DNA from: Micromonospora sp. WMMD1128
Lineage (GTDB): Bacteria; Actinomycetota; Actinomycetes; Mycobacteriales; Micromonosporaceae
Length of the DNA stretch: 64,000 nucleotides
Direction of reading: 5' to 3'
Assembly: GCF_027497235.1 (NCBI RefSeq)
Contig: NZ_CP114902.1
Location: forward strand, 248,001-312,000
Shown one piece after another: positions 40,471 through 49,123 of the stretch (the first letter of the stretch is position 1; each line of letters begins with the position of its first letter). The notes under the pieces are model-generated. The model saw only the letters and a list, made by a program, of their open reading frames with translations, had not been told where the DNA came from and did not search any database. A program made the translations under genes and the position numbers.

Positions 40471-40528
40471 CCCGGACCGTCCGGGAAACCGGACGTCGGG
40501 TGTCAGGTATCGGTGACACGGTGAACCC

Positions 40529-41443
40529 ATGAACTCACCACTCACCGGAAAGGTCGCGCTCGTGGCGGGCGCGACCCGGGGCGCCGGCCGGCAGATCGCC
40601 GTCCAGCTCGGCGCTGCCGGAGCCACCGTCTACGCCACCGGCCGCACCACCCGGGAGCGCCGCTCCGAGATGGATCGGCCGGAGACCATCGAGGAGACCG
40701 CCGAGCTGGTCACCGCCGCCGGGGGCACCGGCATCGCCGTCGCGGTCGACCACCTCGACCCCGAGCGGGTACGCGGGCTGGTCGAGCGGATCGATGCCGA
40801 GCAGGGCCGCCTCGACGTGCTGGTCAACGACATCTGGGGCGCCGATCCGCTGATCACCTGGGAGAAGCCGGTCTGGGAGCAGCCGCTCGACGCCGGCTTC
40901 CACACGCTCCGGCTGGCCGTCGACACCCACATCATCACCAGCCACTTCGCGCTGCCGTTGCTGATCCGCAACCCGGGCGGGCTGGTCGTCGAGATCGGCG
41001 ACGGCACGAAGGCGTACAACGACGCCACCTACCGCCTGTCCGTCTTCTACGACCTGGCGAAGGTGTCGGTGAACCGGCTCGGCTTCACCCAGGCGCACGA
41101 GCTGGCCCCGTACGGCTGCACGGCCGTCGCGCTCACCCCCGGCTGGCTGCGCTCCGAGGCGATGCTTGAGCACTTCGGCGTCACGGAGGCCACCTGGCGC
41201 GACGGCGCAAAGACCGACCCGCACTTCGTGATGTCCGAGACGCCGGCGTTCGTCGGGCGGGCGGTGGCCGCGCTCGCCGCCGACCCGGACCGGGCCCGCT
41301 GGAACGGCCGGTCGCTCGACAGCGGCGGTCTGGCCCAGGTGTACGGCTTCACCGACCTGGACGGCACCCGCCCGCACTGGGCCCGTTACCACGACGAGGT
41401 GGTTGCGACCGGCAAGCCGGCCGACGACACCGGCTACCGCTGA
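40529..41443 (+). CDS. Short-chain dehydrogenase/reductase
   Basis: A 304-aa SDR. Seen: GATRGAGR nucleotide-binding loop, VAVDHLDPERV, DVLVND, and YDLAK as the Tyr-x-x-x-Lys pair; the catalytic serine normally in VSS is not evident (VVEIGDGTKAYND), so classical SDR activity is doubtful. The extra tail WARYHDEVVATGKPADDTGYR suggests an SDR subfamily of actinomycetes. It converges on, and overlaps by 10 bp, the WYL regulator gene. Confidence 0.85.
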   Translation: MNSPLTGKVALVAGATRGAGRQIAVQLGAAGATVYATGRTTRERRSEMDRPETIEETAELVTAAGGTGIAVAVDHLDPERVRGLVERIDAEQGRLDVLVNDIWGADPLITWEKPVWEQPLDAGFHTLRLAVDTHIITSHFALPLLIRNPGGLVVEIGDGTKAYNDATYRLSVFYDLAKVSVNRLGFTQAHELAPYGCTAVALTPGWLRSEAMLEHFGVTEATWRDGAKTDPHFVMSETPAFVGRAVAALAADPDRARWNGRSLDSGGLAQVYGFTDLDGTRPHWARYHDEVVATGKPADDTGYR

Positions 41444-42432
41444 CCGGTCGGGTCCTCCGGCGGCCCGGCGTAGAGCGCCGCCGCGCGGCGGGCCGCCTCG
41501 GCGAACCGGTCCCGCAGCTCCGGCGGCGCCAGCACCTCCACCTCCGGGCCGAGCGCCAGCAGTTGGCCGTACGCCACGTCGACCGACTCGACGGGCAGCC
41601 GGAGCACCAGTCGGCCCCGCCCGTCGGGCCGGTCGGCCGCGGCGACCGCCTCCTCGTAGACGAACGGCGCGTCCACCAGGTGCCGCAGCAGCCGGAGGCC
41701 GGCCGGTCCGAGCCGTACCGTCACCCGCTCCCGGAGCAGATCCCGCAGGAACGCGCCGGCCTGTTCCCGCCAGTACGCCCCGAGGTCGAACCCCTCGTCC
41801 CGGTCGAAGCCGGCCGCACCCACCTCGACGTCGACCACCCGGTCCACCCGGTACGTCCGCCACGCCGCACCGACACGACCGACCAGATACCAGACCCCGT
41901 TCTTCAGCACCAGCCCGTACGGCGCGAGCGCGCGGGTCACCTCCCGGTCGCCGCGCCGGTAACGCAGCTCGACCATCCGGTCTCCCCAGACCGCCCCGGC
42001 CAGCTCGGCCAGCCGGGGCGGCGGCGCGGACTCCCGGAACCAGCCCGGCACGTCCAGGTGGAACCGCTGCCCGGTGCGCGCGGGCGCGTCCCGCAGGCTC
42101 GGCGGCAACGCGGCCAGCACCTTCAGCTCGGCGGCGGCCACCGCGTCGGCCAGCCCCATGTCGCCGGCCGGCCCCGGCAGCCCGGCCAGGAACAGCGCCT
42201 CCGCCTCGTCCCGGCTCAGCCCGGTCAGCCGGGTCCGGTAGCCGCCGAGCAGCCGGTAACCGCCGGCCCGCCCCCGGTCGGCGTAGACCGGGACGCCGGC
42301 GGCGGAGAGCGCCAGCACGTCCCGGTAGACGGTGCGTTCGGAGACTTCCAGCTCGTGCGCCAGTTCGGCCGCCGTCATCGTCTCCCGGGACTGGAGCAGC
42401 AGCACCAACGAGATCAGTCGCGAGGCACGCAC
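41434..42432 (-). CDS. WYL-domain transcriptional regulator (YafY-like)
   Basis: A 332-aa regulator: N-terminal HTH (MRASRLISLVLLLQSRETMTAAELAHELEV split; RTVYRDVLALSAAGVPVY), a central WYL-domain (MVELRYRRGDREVTRALAPYGLVLKNGVWYLVG) and a C-terminal WCX extension. Known: WYL proteins sense nucleotide or single-stranded DNA ligands and often control DNA repair or phage defence. GTG 42432 follows CACAAT by 6 nt. A paired GGGGCCCC element begins 12 bp upstream. Confidence 0.88.
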   Translation of the reverse strand: MRASRLISLVLLLQSRETMTAAELAHELEVSERTVYRDVLALSAAGVPVYADRGRAGGYRLLGGYRTRLTGLSRDEAEALFLAGLPGPAGDMGLADAVAAAELKVLAALPPSLRDAPARTGQRFHLDVPGWFRESAPPPRLAELAGAVWGDRMVELRYRRGDREVTRALAPYGLVLKNGVWYLVGRVGAAWRTYRVDRVVDVEVGAAGFDRDEGFDLGAYWREQAGAFLRDLLRERVTVRLGPAGLRLLRHLVDAPFVYEEAVAAADRPDGRGRLVLRLPVESVDVAYGQLLALGPEVEVLAPPELRDRFAEAARRAAALYAGPPEDPTGQR

Positions 42433-42443
42433 CCACCCATTGT

Positions 42444-42500
42444 GTAAGGCGGGGCCCCCGCTTAACGCATTCGGTATAGGCGGGGGCCCCGCCTAACACC
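42444..42500 (+). repeat. Paired GGGGCCCC element, copy E (between divergent genes)
   Basis: GTAAGGCGGGGCCCCCGCTT, AACGCATTCGGTA, TAGGCGGGGGCCCCGCCT and AACACC. Unlike the other copies it lies between two divergent starts (WYL regulator and EI24), where a terminator has no obvious use. Confidence 0.9.
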
Positions 42501-42540
42501 TCCGGCGGCGGCGTGCGCGAGCCCACTAGGCTGTGCCGTC

Positions 42541-43332
42541 GTGAACGCCTCCCGTACCGTCGCGCCCGTCACCGGCGCGGTCACCCGCTTCCTCGGCGGC
42601 GCCGGCCTGCTGCTGCGCGGGCTCGGCATGTACGTCCGCAGCCCGAAGCTGATGCTGCTCGGGATCGTGCCGGCGCTGATCTCCGGCGTGCTCTACCTGG
42701 CCGTCTTCGCCGCCCTGCTCTACTTCGTGGACGACCTGGCGGCCTGGCTGACCCCGTTCGCCGACGACTGGTCGTCGACCGCACGTGGGCTGCTGCGGGT
42801 CGCCGCCGGGCTGGCCGTCGTCGGGGTGGCCGCGCTGCTCGGGGTGCTCACCTTCACCGCGGTCACACTCGCCGTCGGCGACCCGTTCTACGAGGCCATC
42901 TCGGAGCGGGTCGAGGACCGCCTCGGCGGCACCCCGGGCAAGGTGGACGTGCCGTTCTGGGCCTCGCTGCGGCGCAGCGTCGTCGACTCGTTGCGCCTGG
43001 TGGCCATCTCCGCGCTGATCGGCGTACCCCTCTTCGCGGCCGGTTTCATCCCGGTGGTGGGTCAGACGGTGGTGCCTGTGGTCGGAGCCCTGGTGGGTGG
43101 TTGGTTTTTGGCGCTGGAGCTGGTCGGCGCGCCGTTCTACCGGCGCGGGATGCGGCTGCCGGACCGGCGGTCGAGGCTGCGGGCCGACCGGCCGACCGCG
43201 CTCGGCTTCGGGGTGGCGGTCTTCCTGTGTTTCCTGATCCCGCTCGGCGCGGTGCTGGTCATGCCGGCCGCCGTCGCCGGGGCCGCCCTGCTGGCCCGCC
43301 GGTCGCTCGGCCAACACACCGAGGAGCAGTGA
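42541..43332 (+). CDS. EI24/CysZ-family membrane protein
   Basis: A 263-aa protein with four or more membrane helices (MYVRSPKLMLLGIVPALISG, VLYLAVFAALLYFV, GVAALLGVLTFTAVTLA, GFGVAVFLCFLIPLGAVLV). Seen: VGDPFYEAISERVED, a recognisable EI24 motif. Known: CysZ relatives move sulfate, while other EI24 proteins are uncharacterised. GTG 42541 follows TAGGCT (42527-42532) by 8 nt. A one-base gap to the macrodomain gene's ATG suggests co-translation. Confidence 0.85.
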   Translation: MNASRTVAPVTGAVTRFLGGAGLLLRGLGMYVRSPKLMLLGIVPALISGVLYLAVFAALLYFVDDLAAWLTPFADDWSSTARGLLRVAAGLAVVGVAALLGVLTFTAVTLAVGDPFYEAISERVEDRLGGTPGKVDVPFWASLRRSVVDSLRLVAISALIGVPLFAAGFIPVVGQTVVPVVGALVGGWFLALELVGAPFYRRGMRLPDRRSRLRADRPTALGFGVAVFLCFLIPLGAVLVMPAAVAGAALLARRSLGQHTEEQ

Positions 43333-43333
43333 G

Positions 43334-43852
43334 ATGGACACCGTGCTGATCCAGGGCGACCTCACCGCGCAGCGGGTCGACGTGATCGTCAACGCGGCGA
43401 ACTCGTCGCTGCTCGGCGGCGGGGGAGTGGACGGCGCGATCCACCGGCGCGGCGGCCCGGCGATCCTGGCGGAGTGCCGGGCGTTGCGCGCCGCCCGCTA
43501 CGGGCGGGGGCTGCCGACCGGGCAGGCGGTCGCCACCACCGCCGGCGACCTGCCGGCACGCTGGGTGGTGCACACCGTCGGGCCGGTGTATGCGTCGCGC
43601 GAGGACCGGTCGGCGCTCCTGCGCGACTGCTACGCCAACAGCCTGCGCGTCGCCGACGAGCTGGGCGCGCTGTCCGTGGCCTTTCCGCTCATCTCCGCCG
43701 GGATCTACGGCTGGCCGGTCGAGGACGCGGTCACCCAGGCGTTGACCGTGCTGCACGCGGCCACCCCGGCGCACCTGGTCGAGGCCCGGCTGGTGCTGTT
43801 CGGCGCGGACACGTACGCGACGGCGGCGCGGGTCGCCGCCGGGCTCAGCTGA
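43334..43852 (+). CDS. Macrodomain protein (ADP-ribose binding)
   Basis: A 172-aa macrodomain. Seen: VIVNAANSSLLGGGGVDGAIHRRGG (split: VNAANSSLLGG and GGVDGAIHRRGG), the GD motif IQGDLT, and SAGIYGWP lining the ADP-ribose site. Known: MacroD-type enzymes hydrolyse ADP-ribosyl esters or O-acetyl-ADP-ribose; this sequence fits that class. ATG 43334 follows the EI24 stop immediately. Convergent overlap of 8 bp with the GNAT gene. Confidence 0.92.
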   Translation: MDTVLIQGDLTAQRVDVIVNAANSSLLGGGGVDGAIHRRGGPAILAECRALRAARYGRGLPTGQAVATTAGDLPARWVVHTVGPVYASREDRSALLRDCYANSLRVADELGALSVAFPLISAGIYGWPVEDAVTQALTVLHAATPAHLVEARLVLFGADTYATAARVAAGLS

Positions 43853-44750
43853 GCGTGCGGCGGCACGCCACCAGGCTCTCCACCCGCCGGTAGCCGAGCC
43901 GCGCGTTGATCGCCAGCATCGGCGCGTTCGCCTCGTCGTTCGAGGTGTACGCGGTCCGCACCCCGCGCGCCGCGGCGGTGTGCAGCGCGGCCAGCTTGGT
44001 CAGCCGGGCCAACCCCCGGCCCCGGTACGCGGGCAGCGTGCCGGTGAAGTCCGACCACATCCGCTCGCCGTCGCGCTTGACCAGGCTCAACGCGACCAGC
44101 TCGCCGTCCACCTCGGCAACGGTGCTGGCCTCCCGATCGAGCCCGAGGTTCTCCCAGCACTCGTGGCGCCAGAGGTCGTAGTCGAGCGCGTCGACGGGCA
44201 CGTCGCTGGGCTCGTCCCGGGACGCCTCGGCGTCGACGCGGTGGACCCGGCGCGGGTCGAGCCCGGCGGTCGGCAGCAGCCGTACGTCCGGCGGTGGCTC
44301 CGGCATCGGCGGGGCGGGCCGCAGGTCGAGCGCGGCGTAGTGCAGCTCGCGGGTGGGCTCGAAACCGTGCCGCCGCGCGAACGGCAGCGACTCGGCGCGG
44401 GTGTGGGCGCGCACCTGGGTCGAGCCGAGCGCCCGGACGTGGCCGAAGGCGTGGTCGAACAGTGCGGTGCCGAGGCCCCGGCGGCGATGGTCCGGGTGCA
44501 CGTGCAGGGTGGCGATCTCACCCACCCCGGGCGTCGAGGTCTGCGTGTTGCGGTACGCGGACACCCAGCCGACGACCTGCCCGTCCGCCTCGGCGACCCA
44601 GGCCGCCCAGCCCTCGCCCGGCGGCGGCTCGGCGATCATCCGGCGGGTCGACTCGACGCCGCGCACCAGGTAGGGAAAGACCAGCTTGCGCAGCGCCACC
44701 ACGCCGTCGGCGTCGTCGGCACGGGCGGGACGGATCAGGGCTTCACTCAT
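43845..44750 (-). CDS. Tandem GNAT acetyltransferase
   Basis: A 301-aa protein with two GNAT domains: the first has LHVHPDHRRRGLGTALFDHA, the second VKRDGERMWSDFTGTLPAYRGRGLARLTKL, both containing the acetyl-CoA loop. MshD has a similar two-domain layout but the sequences differ, so this is a different, unassigned substrate. ATG 44750 is 7 nt after TAGCGT (44763-44758). A repeat element lies between it and the LacI stop. Confidence 0.85.
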   Translation of the reverse strand: MSEALIRPARADDADGVVALRKLVFPYLVRGVESTRRMIAEPPPGEGWAAWVAEADGQVVGWVSAYRNTQTSTPGVGEIATLHVHPDHRRRGLGTALFDHAFGHVRALGSTQVRAHTRAESLPFARRHGFEPTRELHYAALDLRPAPPMPEPPPDVRLLPTAGLDPRRVHRVDAEASRDEPSDVPVDALDYDLWRHECWENLGLDREASTVAEVDGELVALSLVKRDGERMWSDFTGTLPAYRGRGLARLTKLAALHTAAARGVRTAYTSNDEANAPMLAINARLGYRRVESLVACRRTLS

Positions 44751-44793
44751 CCGCGCGACGCTAGCCACCCGGCCCGCGCGCCGCGAGCGGTTT

Positions 44794-44847
44794 GTTAAGC
44801 GGGGCCCCCGCCTATACCGAATGCGTTAAGCGGGGCCCCCGCCTTAC
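44794..44847 (-). repeat. Paired GGGGCCCC element, copy F
   Basis: Opposite orientation: GTTAAGCGGGGCCCCCGCCT, ATACCGAATGC, GTTAAGCGGGGCCCCCGCCT and TAC. Its TTA (44844-44846) is the TAA stop of the LacI-family gene on the minus strand. Confidence 0.9.
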
Positions 44848-45851
44848 GCGGAATCGCGGAGGATGAGCTGCGTGGGGAGCAGCAGGGCCTGCTCGACCTC
44901 CTCACCGGCGGCGATGCGCAGGAGCTGGCGGGTCATCGCCCGGCCCAGCTCCACGATCGGCTGCCGGACTGTGGTCAGCGGCGGCTCGGTGTACGCGGCC
45001 GTCTCGATGTCGTCGAACCCGATCACCGCGACGTCGTCGGGCACCCGCCGCCCGGCCTCGCGCAGCGCGCGTAACGCCGCGTGCGCCATCAGGTCGGAGG
45101 CGGCGAACACGGCGTCCAGCGTGGGGTCGGCGGCGAGCAGTTCGCGCATCGCGGCGGTGCCGGACTCCCGGGTGAAGTCGCCGTACGCGACCAGTTCCGG
45201 CAGCCCGGCGGCGGTGACCGCGGCCCGGTAGCCGAGCAGCCGTTCGATGCCGGCGACCATGTCCTGCGGCCCGGCGATGGTGGCGACGCGCCGCCGTCCG
45301 GCGGCGATCAGGTGCTCCACCGCCGTGGTCACGCCGCCGGTGTGGTCCACGTCGACGTAGGGCACGTCGGCGCCGTCGAGTGGCCGGCCGCTGCACACCA
45401 CCGGGATGCCGAGCCGGGCCAGCCGGCCGGGCAGCGGGTCCTCCCCGTGCAGCGAGGCGAAGAGCACGCCGTCGACGTGCCGCCCGGTGGTGTACCGCTC
45501 GACCCGTTCGTGCCCGGCCGGCGAGCCGGCGAGCATCAGCACGAGCTGCTTGTCCGCGGCCTCCAGCTCCTGGGCCGCGCCGCGGATGATGCCGGGGAAG
45601 ACCTGGTCGTCGGAGAAGACCCGGGTGGCCGCCTCGGGCAGCACCAGCGCGACCGAGTCGGTGCGCTGGGTGACCAGGCTGCGGGCGGCGAGGTTCGGGA
45701 CGTACCCGAGTTCCTCGACCGCCCGCCGGACCGCCTGCTGGATCGGCTCGGCGACGGTGGTCGAGCCGTTCACCACCCGGGAGACCGTGGCTCGGGACAC
45801 GCCGGCCCGCCGGGCCACCGCCTCCAGGGTCGGCCGCTGTGCCGTCGTCAT
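44844..45851 (-). CDS. LacI-family regulator of the beta-glucoside operon
   Basis: A 335-aa repressor. Seen: N-terminal HTH (LEAVARRAGVSRATVSRVVNG) with the hinge helix EPIQQAVRRAVEELGYVPNLAARSL, then a periplasmic-binding-like core (AGSPAGHERVERY, FASLHGED, GFDDIETAAYTEPPLTTVRQ). Start ATG 45851 aligns with MTTAQRPTLE; upstream GTG 45866 is possible. Last gene of the operon after GH1; probably binds the two GAGAGCGCTCTC palindromes and is released by cellobiose-type inducers, like CebR. Confidence 0.9.
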   Translation of the reverse strand: MTTAQRPTLEAVARRAGVSRATVSRVVNGSTTVAEPIQQAVRRAVEELGYVPNLAARSLVTQRTDSVALVLPEAATRVFSDDQVFPGIIRGAAQELEAADKQLVLMLAGSPAGHERVERYTTGRHVDGVLFASLHGEDPLPGRLARLGIPVVCSGRPLDGADVPYVDVDHTGGVTTAVEHLIAAGRRRVATIAGPQDMVAGIERLLGYRAAVTAAGLPELVAYGDFTRESGTAAMRELLAADPTLDAVFAASDLMAHAALRALREAGRRVPDDVAVIGFDDIETAAYTEPPLTTVRQPIVELGRAMTRQLLRIAAGEEVEQALLLPTQLILRDSA

Positions 45852-45870
45852 CCCCGTAACCACCACCTCG

Positions 45871-47238
45871 TCACAGCCCGTTCCGGGCGATCACCTCCTG
45901 GTACCAGCGGGCGCTCTGCTTGGGTGTGCGCCGCTGGGTCAGGTAGTCGACGTGGACGATCCCGAACCGCTTCCGGTATCCCTCGGCCCATTCGAAGTTG
46001 TCCAGCAACGACCATACGAGATAGCCGCGCAGGTCGACCCCGCGGGCGATGGCCTCGTGCGCGGCGCGCAGGTGCCCGTCGAGGTAGGCGGTCCGGTCGG
46101 CGTCGGCCACCCGGCCCGATTCGTCCCGGGTGGCGTCCGGGAACGCGCCGCCGTTCTCGGTGATCATCAGCGGCAGGCCGGGGTGGTCGGCGGCCACCCG
46201 GGCCAGCAGCCGGGTCAGCCCGGCCGGCTCGATCGACCAGCCCATGTCGGTGACCGGACCGGTCGCCGGCAGGAACTCGACCGCGCCGGCGGTGCCCGGG
46301 TACGCGTCGCTGCCCCCGCCGTCCGGCCGCCCCGCCACGTAGGTGGGCGAGTAGTAGTTCAGGCCGAGCAGGTCCAGCGGCGCGGCGATGATCTTCTCGT
46401 CCCCGTCCCGGACGAAGTCCGGCGCGACGATCCGGCTCACGTGCGCCAGCACGTCCGCCGGGTAGCCGGCGCCGGTCAGCGGGTCCAGGAAGATCCGGTT
46501 GTGCAGGCCGTCGACGAGCCGCACCGCCTCGGCGTCCGCCGCGCTGCCGGCGTCCGCCGGCTGCACGTCGGCCGGGTTGAGCGTGATCCCGATCGTCTCC
46601 GCGCCGGCCGCGCGCAGCGCTCGCGCGGCCAGGCCGTGGCCGAGCAGCAGATGGTGTACGGCCCGGAAGGCGTCCCCCGGGTCGCGTCGGCCGGGCGCGT
46701 GCACCCCGGCGCCGTACCCGAGGTACGCCGAGCACCACGGTTCGTTGAGCGTGGTCCAGGTGCGGACCCGGTCGCCGAGGCGACGGTGTACGACGACCGC
46801 GTACTCGGCGAAGTGCTCGGCGGTCTCCCGGACGGTCCAGCCGCCCCGGTCCTCGAGCACCTGCGGCAGATCCCAGTGGTAGAGCGTGACGATCGGGTCG
46901 ATGCCCCGGGCCAGCAGCGCGTCGGTCAGCCGGTCGTAGAAGTCCAGCCCGCGCGGCTCGACCGGGCCGGTGCCGTCCGGCCGGATCCGGGGCCAGGACA
47001 CCGAGAACCGGTACGCCCGCAGCCCCAGCTCGGCCATCAGTGCCACGTCCTCGGCGTACCTGTGGTAGTGGTCACAGGCCACGTCGCCGGTGTGGCCCTG
47101 GGCCACCGCGCCCGGCGTACGGCTGAAGGTGTCCCAGATCGACGGGCCGCGACCGTCCTCGCGGGCGGCGCCCTCGATCTGGTACGCGGCGGTGGCCGCG
47201 CCCCAGACGAAGCCCTCGGGGAAACGGAGTTCCGTCAT
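45871..47238 (-). CDS. Beta-glucosidase, GH1
   Basis: A 455-aa intracellular enzyme. Seen: N-terminal GH1 motif [18 protein letters not shown], acid/base Glu166 in TLNEPW, nucleophile Glu361 in ITENGG, and the substrate-binding Trp region [17 protein letters not shown] at the end. It would hydrolyse imported beta-1,4-glucosides such as cellobiose. ATG 47238 overlaps the permease stop (ATGA). Cytoplasmic, no signal peptide. Parallel to BglC in the Streptomyces ceb cluster. Confidence 0.93.
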   Translation of the reverse strand: MTELRFPEGFVWGAATAAYQIEGAAREDGRGPSIWDTFSRTPGAVAQGHTGDVACDHYHRYAEDVALMAELGLRAYRFSVSWPRIRPDGTGPVEPRGLDFYDRLTDALLARGIDPIVTLYHWDLPQVLEDRGGWTVRETAEHFAEYAVVVHRRLGDRVRTWTTLNEPWCSAYLGYGAGVHAPGRRDPGDAFRAVHHLLLGHGLAARALRAAGAETIGITLNPADVQPADAGSAADAEAVRLVDGLHNRIFLDPLTGAGYPADVLAHVSRIVAPDFVRDGDEKIIAAPLDLLGLNYYSPTYVAGRPDGGGSDAYPGTAGAVEFLPATGPVTDMGWSIEPAGLTRLLARVAADHPGLPLMITENGGAFPDATRDESGRVADADRTAYLDGHLRAAHEAIARGVDLRGYLVWSLLDNFEWAEGYRKRFGIVHVDYLTQRRTPKQSARWYQEVIARNGL

Positions 47239-48068
47239 GCCTTCACCGCACCTTCCATGATCCCGCCGATGATCTGACGGCCGAACAGGACGAACACCAG
47301 CAGCAGGGGCAGCGTAGCGATGGCCGTGCCGGTGAACACCTGCGACATGTCCTGGTAGTACCCGTCGGAGAGGGCCCGCAGCGACAGCTGGACGGTCGGG
47401 TTCTCCGGGTCGTTGAGCACCGCGTACGGCCAGAGGAAGTCGTTCCAGGTGGTCATGAACGTGAGCAGGCCGAGCACGGCGGCGGCCGGGCGCAGCGCGG
47501 GCAGCACCACGTTCCAGTAGATCCGGGCGGTGTTGCACCCGTCCATCCGGGCCGCCTCGATCAGCTCGGTGCTGACCGCCTGGCCGGCGTACTGGCGCAT
47601 CATGAACACGCCGAAGCCGGTGACGAGCGCCGGCACGATGACGGCGGGCAGCCGGTCGTTCCAGTTCAGCTTCGTCATCAGCAGGTAGAGCGGGATCACG
47701 CCGAGCTGGGTGGGGACCATCATGGTGGCGACGATGGTCAGCAGCAGCGCGTTGCGCCCGCGGAACCGCAGCTTCGCGAACGCGAACCCGGCCAGCGTGG
47801 AGAAGAACACCACCGAGATCGTCACGGTGGTGGCCACGATCGCCGAGTTGATCAGGCCGGTGAGGAAGTAGGCGTCGGTGTTGTCGAACAGCCGGGCGAT
47901 GTTGGCGCCGAGGTTGCCGCCGGGGGTGAGCGGGGGTGGGACCTGGCCCATCGCGTCGCTGGTGCGGCTGGCCACCACGAACATCCAGTAGATCGGGAAG
48001 ACCGACAGCGCGGCTGAGAGCACCAACGCCAGGTAGGTGAGCCGGCTGGCCGACCAGAGGCGGGTCAT
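47235..48068 (-). CDS. Sugar ABC transporter permease, CebG/MalG-like
   Basis: A 277-aa permease with six predicted helices and the EAA loop [26 protein letters not shown] (split: [10 protein letters not shown] and VVLPALRPA). The N-terminal helix [17 protein letters not shown] and C-terminal [18 protein letters not shown] are standard. ATG 48068 overlaps the upstream permease stop (ATGA). No ATPase gene is present; such importers use a shared MsiK-type ATPase in actinomycetes (known for Streptomyces). Confidence 0.9.
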   Translation of the reverse strand: MTRLWSASRLTYLALVLSAALSVFPIYWMFVVASRTSDAMGQVPPPLTPGGNLGANIARLFDNTDAYFLTGLINSAIVATTVTISVVFFSTLAGFAFAKLRFRGRNALLLTIVATMMVPTQLGVIPLYLLMTKLNWNDRLPAVIVPALVTGFGVFMMRQYAGQAVSTELIEAARMDGCNTARIYWNVVLPALRPAAAVLGLLTFMTTWNDFLWPYAVLNDPENPTVQLSLRALSDGYYQDMSQVFTGTAIATLPLLLVFVLFGRQIIGGIMEGAVKA

Positions 48069-49054
48069 CGGGAGACCTCCTTGCGGGAACCGCCGCCGAG
48101 CCGGCGCAGGAGCAGGACGTTTATCGCCGCGACCACCGCGATCAGCGCGAAGAGCAGCCAGGCGACGGCCGAGCCGTAGCCGAAGTTGTAGTGCGGCGCG
48201 AACGCGTTCTCGAACATGTACATGGTCACCGTCTGTGACTCGCGCAGCGGCCCGCCGCGGATCGCGTTGGTGCCGGAGTTGAACATCCGCGGCTCGGTGA
48301 AGAGTTGGAGGCCGCCGATGGTGGAGATGATGACCGCGAAGACGATCGTCGGCTTGAGCAGCGGCACGGTGATGGACCAGAACTGCCGGGCCCGGCCGGC
48401 GCCGTCGATCGCCGCCGACTCGTACAGGTCGCGGGGGATGGCCTGCATGGCGGCCAGGAAGATCAGCGCGTTGTAGCCGGTCCACCGCCAGTCGACCATG
48501 GTGGAGATGGCGACCCAGGCGGCGAACCTGTTGGCCTTCCAGTCGATCGCGTTCACCCCGACGTGGTCGAGCACCCAGTTGATCATCCCGAAGTCGCGGC
48601 CGAACAGCACCGCGAACACGATCGCCACCGCCGCGGTCGAGGTGACGTTCGGGACCAGCACCGCCATCCGCCAGGTGGTACGGGCGCGGAGCTGGCGGTT
48701 GAGCAGGTTGGCCAGCCAGAGCGCGGCCAGCAGCTGTGGGACGGTGGAGATGACGAAGATGCCGAGCGTGTTGACCACGGAGTGCCAGAAATCCGGGTCC
48801 GCAAGCAACTGGCTGTAGTTGTCGAACCCGATGAACGGGTGGTCGGCGCCGAGCAGGTCCCAGTCGTGCAGGGAGACCCAGAACGTGTACGCCAGCGGGT
48901 AGGCCCCGAAGACGCCGAAGAGCAGGAAGAACGGGGCGACGAAGAGGTAGGGCGAGTATCTGGTGTCGAGCCGGCTGAGCCGGGGGCCCCGGTCGGTGCG
49001 GGTGGTGCGGGGGGCCGGTGCGACCGGCGGGCGGGCGTCGAGCTGGACGGCCAT
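48065..49054 (-). CDS. Sugar ABC transporter permease, CebF/MalF-like
   Basis: A 329-aa permease with about six helices ([38 protein letters not shown] and others) and the EAA loop [29 protein letters not shown] 49054 has AAGGAG about 10 nt upstream and is favoured over the in-frame start at 49111. Forms the channel with the downstream MalG-like permease. Confidence 0.9.
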   Translation of the reverse strand: MAVQLDARPPVAPAPRTTRTDRGPRLSRLDTRYSPYLFVAPFFLLFGVFGAYPLAYTFWVSLHDWDLLGADHPFIGFDNYSQLLADPDFWHSVVNTLGIFVISTVPQLLAALWLANLLNRQLRARTTWRMAVLVPNVTSTAAVAIVFAVLFGRDFGMINWVLDHVGVNAIDWKANRFAAWVAISTMVDWRWTGYNALIFLAAMQAIPRDLYESAAIDGAGRARQFWSITVPLLKPTIVFAVIISTIGGLQLFTEPRMFNSGTNAIRGGPLRESQTVTMYMFENAFAPHYNFGYGSAVAWLLFALIAVVAAINVLLLRRLGGGSRKEVSR

Positions 49055-49123
49055 GACCTGAGAACTCCTTTCCGCCGTGCGGGCGGCACCCGTCGCCGGG
49101 GCCGCCCGCACGCGCTGCTCGGG

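Noticed and set aside
40511..40535. TGAAC...TGAAC before the SDR gene as a PHO box
   Set aside because: The two cores are 8 bp apart, not 11, and no phosphate gene follows.
45406..47277. 623-residue plus-strand frame over the LacI and GH1 genes
   Set aside because: Shadow frame; the minus-strand genes carry LacI and GH1 motifs and are coupled by overlaps.
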